DNA of 64,000 nucleotides from NCBI GenBank assembly GCA_025093985.1, contig JACAAK010000004.1, forward strand, positions 310,001 to 374,000, written 5' to 3'. The position numbers and the translations under genes were made by a program. Position 1 is the stretch's first letter; each line of letters starts with the position of its first letter. A model generated the notes under the pieces. That model did not search any database and was not told where the DNA came from. It worked only from the letters and a program-made list of their open reading frames with translations. This document shows positions 11,550 through 23,400 of the stretch, in pieces. This DNA comes from Calvatia gigantea. Lineage: Eukaryota; Basidiomycota; Agaricomycetes; Agaricales; Lycoperdaceae.

Positions 11550-13581
11550 ATGCCACCAAGACGCCCAGCTCTGCTTCGTCCAGTTCCGCTTATTTGGCGA
11601 ACAGTAATCCTGCGAATCCTACTCGGTAGTATTGTTGTTTGTCTCATCAGTTCTGTGGTGCTCTGCATCCAGGAGTTCGCTGGCACCCCCGTTACCGATT
11701 GGTGGGAGGCAGTAATTATCCTCTTCTTACCGCTCCTTCTCATCACTCTGCACCATGTACTGCGGTATGGTTTTCGGAATTCTAACCTTAAGTAGTAATT
11801 GAGTACGGCATAGGCTGTGGCCGAGGAGACGTTGGTGGGCGGTTGCGGAACTGTTATCGTCGCTTGTCGAACTTGGTGGCGGTAAGCCATTTCCTTCATC
11901 TTCAAACCAGAGTTTTATCACCTACCGGATAATAAGTTGCCTTCCTCTGCTTTCTCTTTGTGATTGAGTTCGTTGCCGACGCCGACAATGGCCATGAATT
12001 CATTTTGGGTGTATCATGGGTGGTCCTGGGTATCTCTGTTTGCTTGGCCTTTCTTTTCCTTCTATGGGATACTATCGCCCATATCCGGAAAAATCTCCGA
12101 TCACCATACGACTTCTCATGCCAAGGTGGGCACGGGTCATTCACAATGGCAGTTTATATTCGGAAGCTTTACCATGAGAGAACGATTCAGGCATGTCCTT
12201 CATAATTTCGCCCTGTGCTTATTCTGAAGCTGGCTCAAGCGCAGAAAAACGTCCGATACGGTGGTTCCGGGGAGGCGTCGCCATAATATGCTTACTCGCG
12301 TTATCATTCGTTGCATTTTATGGCCTTATTGCAGCAGCCACTGCGGCGGGGTGGTCAATCTGTTGTCAAATTATCGAAGGTATCCATATGGAGACTGGGT
12401 GACAGGTTGAACAAGCTCAGTAGCGTTGAAGCACGGGTCATTCTTGTGGGTGGTGCAGACGACTCATTTTCCTACAGTGCTGAGAGACCTTCCTGATTTC
12501 AGGATGTATCGGACCTGCAACGCTTACAACAGGATATTCCCCAATCAATAATGAATGTTACGGCGACGTTACTGCCACGTTTCGACAATAGAAGTGTGTG
12601 CATCTCCTCTATTTTGGGGCGTGCAACTCGTAATACTCTCTGTGGCGAAAGCCCTTCGCCTTTCTGTATGCCAGGATGCTCCCCAACCCGATAGCGCCCT
12701 ATATGGGAATGTCTTGCCCTTTTGACCCTGAAGGCAGTGTCAAGCCCAGACTCTCCCATATTCGCAACCTGGAAATTCTCGTCACTATCGATTTCTCCCT
12801 TATCCCAAATGTCACTCAAACCCCTTTCAGGATAGGAGTGTATACCGGAGTAACTAACTCGTCCGAGGATACCTTGGCCAATACGAAGCCGTTATACATC
12901 GGTCCTGGTTCTCATCTCTACGGATTATCATCAATTTCACTCAAAGAACGGAGTTCAAACCAAGGGTTTGCGGCTCTTGGTATACCCAAGGTTAGTCATA
13001 GACGTCATCAGTAGTGTAATAACAGCGCCTCAACCGTTGTTGAAAACAACAGTATCGCCCGTTTCCAGTCATCAACGTTGACTATCTATTCCCGGACTGG
13101 TCGCCCTCGATCCCAGGGAACAACACATCCTCATTACGATTTTTTATTCCATCGGTGGATGAAGTACAGGTCGAGCAAGAGTATTTTGAAAACTCAGTCG
13201 TAGACGGTTTCGCACTTGTCGGAGGTGTCTGGACTTTCATCAATGGTTTATTTGCTACCATATTCGGAAGCACGCTGTTGCTCGTCCTCTTCGGTATGTT
13301 CCTATCTTCGCTCTCCCAAGACGTCCCATTTGAAGTCGGATGTGACAGGAATCAAACCGCTGTCGATATACGGCCTGATCCACCAGTTTCAAAAAAGCTC
13401 GCATATACCTAGACCTCTCTCCACAGAAGACCGGGGCTGGGTCACCGAAATCCTTAGCGAGTACTTGTTAGATGACGACATATGGGCCGGCCGCAACCCC
13501 CAGCCTGAGGGGGATCCCATTGAACCGGACCTACCGCATGATGAGAAAAATGGTGCCGAAGCTGAACGTCTGATGGGGTAG
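11550..13581 (+). pseudogene. Orphan multi-pass membrane protein, copy 3 (nearly intact)
   Basis: All family exons are present in order on the plus strand. Exon 1 starts MPPRRPALLRPVPLIWRTVI and holds the first helix. A short exon ends near LVELGGG. Exon 3 (from about 11957) has EFILGVSWVVLGISVCLAFL. Exon 4 (about 12240-12450) has GGVAIICLLALSFVAFYGLI. An exon (12680-12990) has extracellular sequence with PGSHLYGLSS. The exon at about 13075-13290 ends FATIFGSTLLLVLF. The last exon (to 13581) reads IYGLIHQFQ and SEYLLDDD, then an acidic tail. In exon 4, after FYGLI, one base too many (gcagcagccactg against gcccagccattg in copy 4) shifts the frame, so as written the protein is broken. It could be expressed if that base is a sequencing error. 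Confidence 0.6.
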
Positions 13582-13744
13582 AGCCTGGCATAGGGGTCTG
13601 GTGCTAATATTCGGGCAGATTGTATAACTGGATACTGTTCCGCGTGCATTATATTAAGCATTATAATGGTTCCTGGATGTTAAAGCGAAAATGTTATTTT
13701 ATCTGTTCAGTGGATGTCTCTGCGCTAGCTTGGGGACTGATTCC

Positions 13745-14390
13745 CTCAATCTTAGAGTGAGCGCCAATGGTCGACCCTCAACCGTTCATGACCTTGTACA
13801 CCCAGCCACGCAACTTCCCTCCCAACGCATGTGGCTGGCTGAGGAGGGTCATTTACTGGTCGAGGACGCAATTTGGTTGTGAACACTGGATACTCGAAAA
13901 GAGCGATATCTGGAATTCCGAGCGACCGGAGGGGGGTGGGGATGTAGATGTGGTGGATTCTTTGCGGGTGAGTGCGAAGCCAGGTCGCGTCGTGCAATAG
14001 CGTCCGTTATGAGATAGATGCGGTGTCGTACAAAGCGTTTAATCCGAGGATCTAGGGAGGTGGGTACAGTTTTAGTGAGCGATGGAGAAGATCGGAGGAT
14101 GGCGGACCACTGGGATCAACAACAGTAATTCTCCTCTCAAGTTTATGCACTGCTTCAGGCCACTGTCCTGATACTCATAACTCGCCCATCGTTTTCAGAC
14201 TGGTCTGGCACGCTCTGGAGAAAATGTAGTCATCACCCTTTCAAACAACACGCGTGTGCCTACGAACTCAATGATCGTTAACCGGAGGACCACCGCCAAA
14301 AGCCGGAAATGTACGTACCCCTGTCACAATTGACCGAGTTTAGGAAACTTAGGCCCCCCAGCGCAAATCTACAGGCTCATCGTTGAATGA
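13745..14390 (-). pseudogene. RNA14 3'-half fragment D
   Basis: The minus strand holds degraded copies of three RNA14 exons: the arginine-rich exon (about 13790-13870), the exon encoding the RFAQRHIY region (13900-14060) and the ALFERVIP region (about 14090-14250). The blocks gatgtagatgtggtggattc and gtgagtgcgaagcc at 13940-13985 align closely with 34005-34045 in the intact gene. No open frame persists. Confidence 0.6.
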
Positions 14391-15059
14391 ATCAATTTTT
14401 CTCAGGATCTTGACAACTGTCCCCACTGAAGACAGTCATGCATATATTGATAGTTTACATTATTTACTATTGAAATCAAGAAAAATTCTGGCAGGAATGT
14501 GCCGGTGTATTTCGGTGTGGAAGGTCCTTTTGACACTTACACTGGGCTTGATATATTCGCAATTTTCATGGATTTATTAATTGATTTATTATATGTTCCA
14601 TATCCTACAATGTATATACCATCTAAGACCTATCCCGTTCTGCAGTTGCTGTAATTTTGCAGGTATGTATGAGCTATCGTTGAGAACATTAACAACAGGG
14701 CAGGAAAAGAGTGGGCGCCCAGAGCCCACCAGTGATCCATGAGCCGGATCAGGACACTTCACTGGGGACAATGATAACAGTGTAATGTCAGTGGGTGGAG
14801 GCTGGCAGGAGCGAGGTGGCCTTTCTGGTGGGCGGGAAGGGCGTGGGAAGGGCGTGGGATGGCACTCGCAGTGACGTTGGACAGCAGTAATGGGCGGCGG
14901 TGGGCGGAAATACAATGGTGACAGCAACATTAGTGCCATTCCACGCAATGTGTAAGTGATAGCCGGCTCCAGTGGCCGATGCCGGTAGCATGCCGGAGAC
15001 CTCAATTTTTTTTTCTAAGTGTCTACACTATGGGACCTTTATTGGCCCTATGAGAGAAA
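14391..15059. other. Insert of unknown nature between two RNA14 fragments
   Basis: Fragments D and E cover the same RNA14 exons, and this stretch separates them. It begins AT-rich (14391-14640) and becomes GC-rich with short G-rich repeats (gaagggcgtgggaagggcgtgg at 14836-14857). A 138-codon proline-rich open stretch on the minus strand (14589-15005) has no recognisable features and is probably fortuitous. No terminal repeats were found by eye. Confidence 0.3.
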
Positions 15060-15720
15060 CGACGTTAACCAGTCTAATCAGACGGAGAGGTTGAGGGAAC
15101 CTCGGAGTCTAATTAGACTGGATAGGTGGGATTGTCAGGTGCTTGTTACAGACGCAACTGGTTGTGAATACTTGAAAAGAGCGGTGTTAAGGTTTCAGGG
15201 CGGTCGAGGGGGATGCGGGTGTCGATGTGGTGTGTTCATTGCAGGCGGTGCGAAGCCTAGGATGCGTTGGTCCGTCCCGAGGTAGATACATGGTTGTATG
15301 GTTGAAGGGTCTAGGGCAACGGATATGATTTTGATGAGTGATGAAGAAGATGAAGAAGATCAGAGGACGACATACCATGCGTTAAAAGTTGGCGATTCTC
15401 TTTCCAAGCTTCTGCGCTGCTCCAAGATCACCATGCTGATACTAGCACTTCGCCTGTCGTTGCTAAAGCGGCCTCGCACGCTCTTGGTAGAAGGTACATA
15501 GATGTTACTGTCTCAAACAACGCACGCGCACCTGCGAACCCAATAATAATTGACTGTAGGACGTTACGAGGACCGAGGATGAACGCACCCTTGTCACGAT
15601 TGATTAATGGTCCAAGAGACCTAGGACTCTCAACGCAAAATCTAAATAGCCCTCAAGAGATTAATCCCTCTTTAGAAATTCGATTTGCGAGGTTCTCGCC
15701 AAATAGCTTGGCAATATTTC
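15060..15720 (-). pseudogene. RNA14 3'-half fragment E
   Basis: This contains degraded versions of the RNA14 exons carrying RFAQRHIY (15150-15310), ALFERVIP (15370-15520) and the [23 protein letters not shown]-repeat exon (about 15640-15720), in the right order and strand, with introns. At its right end it keeps the RNA14 intron preceding the LMEYHC exon (gaggattatttttag acceptor) and then passes directly into NACHT sequence at about 15780. Confidence 0.6.
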
Positions 15721-15779
15721 ATCAGTCCTAAAAATAATCCTCAGTTTATCAGAAAAGAGTGACCACGAGCAAAAATAAA

Positions 15780-16540
15780 CGACCATGGTACCATATCATA
15801 CCCCACCGGTGCTGGGGGCCGGTCATCCATTTCATCTGCACCCAATTTTATTTTTAAGCATATCCCTTGATAACAGCGGGGGCGGGAATCGAGTGCTAGA
15901 GTCAAGAGCAGCATTGGGGTTGGTGTATGGTGCAAGCTTGATCCCGTCCTTCAATGAAAAGCATTTTTCCACTGAGCGTTTGGAACAATTAAGTTACAAT
16001 TAGGCCTGGTCACCTAGCTTCCCCATCGCAGGATTCTGGACGATCCTAGGCAAATTTTCGACAAATGTTGAGTGGTTCATAATAAAGCTTTTCGCGCTGT
16101 TGAAGATGCCATCTCCGGGTCGATGGCCGTTTAACCCCCTAGGACCTTGATCATGACCCATTCCGTCTGCTGCTCAAAAGCGGCCAATCGCGGCTCACCT
16201 GCTTTCGTTAGTTGAGAATTAACAGGGCCAACTCGCCAGTACCAGGTCGTCGCAGGTGGTGGAACTGCCCAGGGGGAAGTTGGGAGAGATTGACGTGACA
16301 GTGACAGCATCGAGGTCGCTCTCGTAAGTATGGACATCATCGCTTGGCAGATGTCGCAGTGGTCGGAGGAGGGACCTGGGTTCCCGCTGGAGTGCAAGTC
16401 GCGCCAGCCTGGCTGCTGGATGGGAACTGATACAGGAAGAATTGTATGTTCTCCATGAATTTCTGCCGCCTACCTTGACTCCCAATCTCCTGCCAGAACT
16501 CTTGCTACTTCTATACAATGCCTCAAAAAAAAAGAGATTT
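15780..16540 (-). pseudogene. NACHT-gene 5' fragment joined to RNA14 fragment E
   Basis: On the minus strand the segment near 15780-15910 translates as DSSTRFPPPLLSRDM then short runs aligning with the NACHT protein's DSSARFPPPLCHPGTRL through to the residues just before its Walker A loop. Further upstream (16190-16540) lies an exon-like stretch with HLPSDDVHTYESDLDAVTVT, shared with 9551-10060. Walker A and everything downstream is missing, replaced by an RNA14 intron. Several stops. It is a truncated chimera. Confidence 0.55.
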
Positions 16541-16787
16541 GTGACTCAATAAACCTCTTTGGGGCAGTACTCCGTTAGAACGCTCTGCAATGATCCTCAA
16601 GCCTGTCCCCTGGTACCGAGTATGAAGATCAATGACGATTTGCATCGACTCAGTCCACCCAACAAACTCGAAGTGTTGGGACACCAGATGATGACTTTCG
16701 GCCACTTGATGCTCCAAAGCCAACTCACCCTCCCCTGGGGGTTCCACAAAAAGCCATGGGAGTCAAACCCCACCAAGGAACAGGAGG

Positions 16788-16972
16788 GGAAAGGTGAGAG
16801 AAGAAAAGGAAGGGAAGCATGTTCGATAGCCTCTTCAAGAAAGAAAAGACAAGATAAGTGGCATGAAGAATATGTTGGTCACTTCATACCCAAGAGATCC
16901 GAATAAGTTGCGTCGGCTGTCCAGAAAGTGGCTCGGATGGTCCGCCCATGACCACCTTTGCAATGCAACAAC
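16788..16972 (+). repeat. 185-bp direct repeat, left copy
   Basis: By eye this is identical to 17470-17654 over its whole length (starts ggaaaggtgagagaag, ends caatgcaacaac). The two copies bracket a 497-bp Copia RT/RNase H fragment. No TG...CA termini, primer-binding site or polypurine tract is visible, so it is not a conventional LTR. Confidence 0.85.
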
Positions 16973-17469
16973 CTGTGAAGAATTCCTTGGAATGAAAATC
17001 TTGAGGAATCGCTCCAAGTGTCAAATCTTCATCCAACAGGTGAAATACCTGGATAAGATATTGCAGCGCTTCCAGGTCCCGCAGTCTGCCATGGCTAAAA
17101 CACCATTACCCACTGGCTTCCAGTTTGTAATGAACAAGGACACTGCAACGCACCCCTTCTGTCAAAAGTACCAACAATTGGTTGGATCTTTAATGTACTT
17201 GATGATCGGTACTAGGCCCGACATAGCCTTTGCCGTAGTTAAGCTGGCACAACATGCCACTAACCCCGGACCCGAGCACTATCGTGCTGGAATTCATGTA
17301 CTAAAGTACTTGTCCATGACAAGGAACTATGCATTGAAATATGAAGGCGATACTGGGAAACTGACGGTGACATTAGAATGTCTCAGTGACTCGGATTGGG
17401 CTCAAGATACAGAAACCCGCCGATCTGTATCAGGAAATGTTTGTATGATCGCGTCTGGTGCTGTCACTT
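16973..17469 (+). mobile_element. Copia-type reverse transcriptase/RNase H fragment
   Basis: An uninterrupted plus-strand frame encodes the C-terminal part of a Copia polyprotein RT (EEFLGMKILRNRSKCQIFIQ, then VGSLMYLMIGTRPDIAFAV) and the start of RNase H (LECLSDSDWAQDTETRRSVS, with the catalytic Asp of SDSDWA), ending at SGAVTW. These motifs are diagnostic of Ty1/Copia RT-RH. The fragment lacks the YVDD region and everything after the first RNase H strand, so it is inactive. It is the complementary part of the polyprotein missing from the minus-strand Copia copy at 20413-23400. Confidence 0.85.
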
Positions 17470-17654
17470 GGAAAGGTGAGAGAAGAAAAGGAAGGGAAGC
17501 ATGTTCGATAGCCTCTTCAAGAAAGAAAAGACAAGATAAGTGGCATGAAGAATATGTTGGTCACTTCATACCCAAGAGATCCGAATAAGTTGCGTCGGCT
17601 GTCCAGAAAGTGGCTCGGATGGTCCGCCCATGACCACCTTTGCAATGCAACAAC
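17470..17654 (+). repeat. 185-bp direct repeat, right copy
   Basis: Perfect copy of 16788-16972, offset 682 bp. After it the sequence diverges (aagtagcatgtgg) from what follows the left copy (ctgtgaagaattcc, start of the RT fragment). Confidence 0.85.
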
Positions 17655-18053
17655 AAGTAGCATGTGGTCATCTGTTGACTCCACACAAGTGTCCTTGACT
17701 CCCAAGAATACCTGTAGGTGTGCCAACACACTTCTTAGTTGCACCAATCTGGCAAATCACAGATACTATGCTATCAGGAACACTTCCACACTTCCTCTTC
17801 ATTTCCTCCCGAAGCACCGTCCTCATATGACTTAAAAGCCTGTCCCCTGTCAACGGTAACCGTGGTCCATCAACCCCATTCTCGTTCAAGATTATCCATC
17901 TCCACCCCTTCCCTGACACTTCTGTCTCCTGTGTGTAATACCAACTCCCCTCCATCCACGCATTATGGGCAAAAGCCTCTACAAAGTCTAGAAAAGTACC
18001 AGGTTACATCAACTTGTCGAAAGACATGGTAAGTGGGAATTACAAGGTTACAA
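17655..18053 (-). pseudogene. Fragment of an unknown coding sequence
   Basis: The minus strand has an open stretch with coding character, reading HNAWMEGSWYYTQETEVSGK and GWRWIILNENGVDGPRLPLT, ending at about 17668. No domain recognised. It abuts the right 185-bp repeat, and the Copia fragment plus repeat duplication may have interrupted it. Function unknown. Confidence 0.3.
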
Positions 18054-18649
18054 ATCATGCAGCGCCCAATGAACAAACGGCGGAACTCTGATATAGTGTG
18101 CACAGTGTATGCCTTTAGCAAGAGAATTTGCAATTGTCTCACCTGGAACGGTGTGAAGCATCACGACAGATATGAAACAGACCCAACCACGCAGAAGAAC
18201 CACCTCCACGCCCTTACCAGCAGGTATTGTGAAGCACTTCACATCAAGGGCTGCCTGGGTATGACACTTGTTGCTCTAACTTTTCTGCCTTATGACAGGC
18301 TCCTCAGTTTTCCAAGGTCCGTGTCTTGAGCCAAGCACTCCACTCCTCTGCTTAACGTTTAATGTTTAAGCCTCATCTGTCAAGATCCTGCCTTTTTTTG
18401 GGCTGTACCATCCAAAATTGGTGCACTGATTAACTGAATGAAGCAATGTCCAACAGACGCAGTAAGCAGAAACACAGCATGTATCACTCATATGAATGAC
18501 GGATGCTTGAATCACACCCTAACAGTGTCTGTGTGGTTGTTGCCATACAAACTGGGATCACCTTTGGTTTATATCCATGGACAACCCTTCACCACAAATA
18601 ATATAAGAAGTGGTGAGGCTCAAATTACTACTCCGTTCTCCTAGGTGCC
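18054..18649 (+). repeat. Duplicated 5' flank of membrane copy 4
   Basis: Aligns with 11040-11549 upstream of membrane copy 3. No gene supported. Confidence 0.5.
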
Positions 18650-20412
18650 ACCCAGCCGCCCAATTTTGCTTAGTCCAGTTCTGCTGATTTGGCAAACAAT
18701 AATCTTGCAAATAGTACTTGCTACTGTTGTCGTTTGTCTTATCAGTTCTGTGGTGCTTTGCATCTAGGAACTCATGGGTGCCCTGGTTGCTGATTGGTGG
18801 GACAGAGTGATTGTCCTCTTCCTACCGCCCCTTTTCATCCTCCTGCGCCATGTACTACAGTGAGTTTTTTGGAACTCTACCCTTACACAACAATTGAGTA
18901 CTATGGTGTAGATTGTGGCCGAGGAGACGTTGGTGGGCAATTGCAGAACTATTGTGGTCACTTGTGGAAGTCAGTGGTGGTAAGCCATATCCTTCACCTC
19001 CAAACTAGAGTTCTCTCACCTGCCAAATAATAAGTTGCCTTCCTCTCCTTTTCCTTTGTGACTTCATTCATTGTAAGCGCCAGCAGTAGCCATGAATTCA
19101 TTTTGGGTGTATCATGGATGGTTCTGGGTATCTCTGTTTGCATAGCCTTTTTTTTCCTTCTCTGGGATATCATCACCAACACTGGGAAGAATCTCCTGTT
19201 GCAGTATGACTTCTCAGCAAAGTTGGGCCAGGACTGTCCAGAGTGGAGCTTCATATTTGGGAGTTTTACTATGGTGAAACAATTTAGGTATGCATTTTAA
19301 AATTTCGCACAATATTTACTCTGAAACTGGCTTAAGCACAGAAAAGCTTCCCATATGATGGTTATGGGGAGGCGTTGCCATAATATGTTTGCTCGCATTG
19401 TCATTTGTTGCATTTTATGGCCTTATTGCCCAGCCATTGTGGCGGGGTGGCCAATCTGTTATCAAAATATCGAGAGTACTGGTGAGAAAACTGCATGACA
19501 AGTTGGACAAGCTCAGTAACATTGAAGCACGGGTCATTCTTGTGAGTGAGGCAGATAATTTCGTTTCTAAGAAATGCTGAGAGACTTTCCTACTTTCAGG
19601 ACGTGTCGGACCTACAACGCTTACAGCCAGATATCCCATGGTCAATAATGAACGTCACAGGGACATTGCTGACGCGTTCCGACGGTCCAGGTGCGTGCCT
19701 TTTCCACTTTTGGGCGTACAATTCATAATACTTTCTGTGGAGGAGGACTATCACCTTTCTGTATGCTATGATACTCCTCAATAGAACAGCACCTATATGG
19801 CAACATCTTGCCCTTTTGATCCTAAGGGTGATATCTGGCTCAAGCTCCCCCATATTTTCAACCTGGAAATTCTTGTCACCATCGATTTCTCCATCGTCCC
19901 AAATGCCACTCAGACCCCTTTAAAAATAGGAGTGTACACTGGAGTGACCAACTCATCTGCAGATATGTTGGCCAATACGAAGCCGATATACATTGGCCCC
20001 GGTTCTCATCTCTACGGATTATCATCAATTTCACTCAAAGAACAGAATTCAAACCAAGGGTTTGCGGCCCTTGGTATACCCAAGGCTAGTCATAATCCTC
20101 AATATCGTGGAACAACGACACCTCACCCATGTTTAAAACGACAGTATCGTTTGAACCCAGTCGTCAGCGTTGACTATCTATTCCCGGGCTGGTCGTCCTC
20201 GGTCCCAGGGCGCAATACATCCTCGTTACGATTTTACATTCCACCTGTGGATGAAGTACAAGTTGAGCAAGAATAATTTGAAAACTCAGTGCTAGGCGGT
20301 TTCGCGCTTGTCGGAGGTGTCTGGACTTTCATTAATGGTTTATTTGCTACCATATTTGGAAGTACCCTGTTGCTCGTCCTCTTTGGTATGTTCCCACCTT
20401 CGCTCTCCCAGA
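18650..20412 (+). pseudogene. Orphan multi-pass membrane protein, copy 4 (disrupted by Copia)
   Basis: Exons match copy 3 closely: helix 1 region at about 18660-18865, EFILGVSWMVLGISVCIAFF near 19095-19150, FYGLIAQPLWRGGQSVIKIS near 19410-19475, the extracellular exon with LANTKPIYIGPGSHLYGLSS at 19970-20025, and FATIFGSTLLLVLF near 20340-20385. Broken by at least two stops: ctttgcatctag in helix 1 (18756-18767) and gaataattt at 20271-20279. The start codon is not conserved. Homology to copy 3 ends in the last intron at about 20412, where the minus-strand Copia sequence begins; the final coding exon is absent. The 3' flank reappears at 24569. Confidence 0.75.
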
Positions 20413-23400
20413 CATCTTAGATGCAGGAGTTTTTCTTTCCCAAGAAATTTATGTCATCGACATAAACAATGGCTACTACAAGCTCTTTTGTCTTTGGATG
20501 TCTGTAAAAGTATACAGCGTAGTCGGATTTGCAGCGGGTAAATCCCAGCTCAATCATTGATTGATGCAATTCTTTCCACCACTGGCGACCGGCTTGTTTA
20601 AGGCCGTAGATCGCTCGTCTAAGTCTCCACACTTTTTCTTCCTGCCCGGGAAGTCAAAACCCTTCGGGCTGTTCCATGTATATTTCCTCATCCAGTTTGC
20701 CATATAAATAGGCTGTTTTTACATCAACGCTATGTATATCCCAATCATGGATTGCAGCGAGTGCGAAGCTTATGCGTGCGGACTCGTAGCGGACAACTGG
20801 TGAGAAAAGCTCGTTATAGTCAATGCCTTCAATCTGCGAGAACCCCTTCGCAACTAAGCGAGCTCGCAGGTGGCCATCTGACTTTTCGAGAAATACCCAA
20901 TGGTTTTTAACCGTCCTCCTTCCTTTTGGAAGATCTACTAGTTCATATACCCCACGCTTTTTTAACACTTCGAGTTCCTCGATACACGCAGCCATCCATT
21001 TTGCCTTGACAGGCTCAGGAAGCTTAAGCATGTCACGGAAAGTTTCGGGCTCTCCGTGTGCGGTATTATGTACCGTTTGTATCAAGAAATCGATCAGTTT
21101 TACTCCTCCCTCAGCGACAAGCCTTTCAATGTCCATATCATTTACATCGTGAGATGTTGGATCATTGTTTTCAGGCATAGGCGGCAGTTCCGGACGTGGA
21201 GGGAGCTGAAATGGAGGCAAATCAAAGGGTTGTGGCGGGTACTGCTCAGCACGAACTCTTTGCCTCACATATTCAGGATGGTTAGTCCTTGCTCTTTGCT
21301 CACGAATAATTTCGTCCGAAGGGGCATTGGCGCGTACGCGCTGCCTTTGCCTTTGCTGCTCTTGTCGGTGAGTCCGATCTATTTCTCTTTCAATCGAAAT
21401 TGGACGCCTATTATCTCCATATGTGTTACCTGGTCTAACAGGAGGCCTGCCTTGTCGTTCAGAACGACGCGGCTCTACCTGGTCAGAACCAACAGCTCGA
21501 CGTTTGGGAACAGGAATTGGGAATTCTTCATTTTGAGTATCCCATACATCCCTATCCACATGCCAATTATCACGTACATCAGGCTCTTCCTCAACAGTTG
21601 TTCCACACGAGGGTGGCGACTCAGGTGGGGGAACCCAAGGTGGCGTATTGCCAGGTGATGGCCGTCGTGAACTAATGCTGTCTGGCGGAGTAGAATCACG
21701 CTGGGGTAAAGGAGGTATAGGCGGAGAATATTTCGGTTTAAATGGTAGAGAAACCAGAGGTAACGATACTGGATGATCAGGTGGAGGTGGAACAATTCCA
21801 GCGTCATCTGAAGATGGCGGAATAGGTGGTTCATCCTTTAATCCTGGTCTAGGCAGATTTCTCTCTCCTCTGTGATTAGGCCGGTTACTGCTATCTGGCA
21901 CTGAATCGGGGCATTTGGGGAAATATCCCTCGTCGAATAAGGTGTTTGGTGATATAAAGATCATATTGCCTGTTGTGTGCCGCATAAGGATATAGTTTTT
22001 GCTACCTTTATATCCAAGAAAGATCATAATCTCGGATTTTGCGGACAATTTGTTTGGGCGGATCTCATCGGGTAGATATACATACGCGCCGCATCCAAAC
22101 ACACAAATATGGGACAAATCTGGTTTTTCCCTCGAATAACACTCAAAAGGTGTCTTCCACTACAGACGCTGGACTGGCATGCGATTATATAAATGCACAG
22201 CTGTGTTCAACGCAAATTCCCACCACGAGTCAGGTAGACATGCCTGTAGCCTTATAGCTTGGGCTTTCTCGTGTAGGGTGCGGTTCAGTCGCTCTGCTCT
22301 CCCATTTTGCTGATGCGCATAGGGAGCAGTGGTCTCGTGGGTAATTCCATGCGCCGCGAGTCCTGCCAATAACCTTTCATTGACATATTCTCCTCCATTA
22401 TCGGTACAGAGTCGTTTGACTCGCATTCCGGAGAGGTTCTCTAGTGCACTGATCAGCTGAATGAGCTTCTCAGAAGTCTCAGACTTCTTTCGAAGGAGGA
22501 CTACATGTGCGTGAGAAGAAAAGTCATCAAGGAACGTCATTGCCCATTTATATTTGTGGTAACTAATGACGGGCAGTTTCAGCAAGTCTGAGTGACATAG
22601 CTCAAAGACTGCGGTGGCTTGCTTGGAGTTAATCGGAAAGGGGTTATTATGCATTTTCCCCTTGGCACAGCCATCGCAAATGCCTTTCCGAGTAGATGGT
22701 GTGGGAATCGACGCGATGCCCTCTACATGCTTTGGAAGCTCGGAGAGCGCGCGATCCAAAGGATGTCCCATTCAATGATGCCAATCGATATAATCAAGTT
22801 GGCATAATGTCAACGCAACTGGTTTCTCCTTGCTATTTTGCAAGACATACGTGTGCACCATATGTACGTTGTTTTTAAACAAACGATGAGGCCAGGCGGA
22901 CAATACTGCTCGTCCTGATTTATCACGGATGGTGGTCCCTTTAACGGTTGCCTCTAAAACATAGCCGTTCCTAAGAATCTGGCCTGAGGACATTAACCAT
23001 TCTGTGATTTCTTTGATGTAAAAGACCGGCGCAATACATGAAGTAGTGCTCTTGGACTTTCCCTTGTCTGTCACGTCATGCTGGAAAATCACAGACCCTC
23101 GTCCTGTCATTTCATAAATCCGGTTGCCAGTGGCTTGTATAAGTCTGTAATGGCCCATCTTAACCTCTGCGAAATCAGAGAGATAACCGGTGACATGGTA
23201 CGATGCTCCAGAATCAAGGAGCCAGTCTGCGTTATTCACAGAATGTTTATTCCCTTCTTCTCTACACTTTTGGCATTGAGACAAATCACAGATGTGATAT
23301 GTGATGATCTGATTAAGATCCTCATGCTCTTCATGGAGTTCTGACCTTAACTTGTCTGAATACGCGTGATTATTCATGCTATATTGCTGCTCACAACTTG
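20413..23400 (-). mobile_element. Copia (Ty1) retrotransposon polyprotein, truncated, three nonsense codons
   Basis: A single minus-strand frame runs from about 23377 to 20417. Domains in order: aspartic protease (WLLDSGASYHVT, about 23230), a GAG-pre-integrase His/Cys region (ICDGCAKGKMHN, about 22670), the integrase core with TFLDDFSSHAHVV, TDNGGEYV and NGRAERLNRT, a proline/arginine-rich linker, then RT with AACIEELEVLKKRGVYELV, NHWVFLEKSDGHLRARLVAK and the YVDD box near 20450. It ends just after YVDD; the rest of RT, RNase H and the 3' LTR are missing. No complete Gag or 5' LTR is evident. Three in-frame stops (at 22772, 22160, 20654) each sit where a CGA or CAG codon is expected. The element lies in the last intron of membrane copy 4. 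Confidence 0.9.

Noticed and set aside
14589..15005. 138-codon proline-rich minus-strand open frame
   Set aside because: Low-complexity composition, no motif, no flanking exons; best explained by GC-rich sequence without stops.
16788..17654. Reading the 185-bp repeats as LTRs of a small (TRIM-like) element
   Set aside because: No TG/CA termini, no primer-binding site or polypurine tract, and the interior is an internal RT/RNase H piece.
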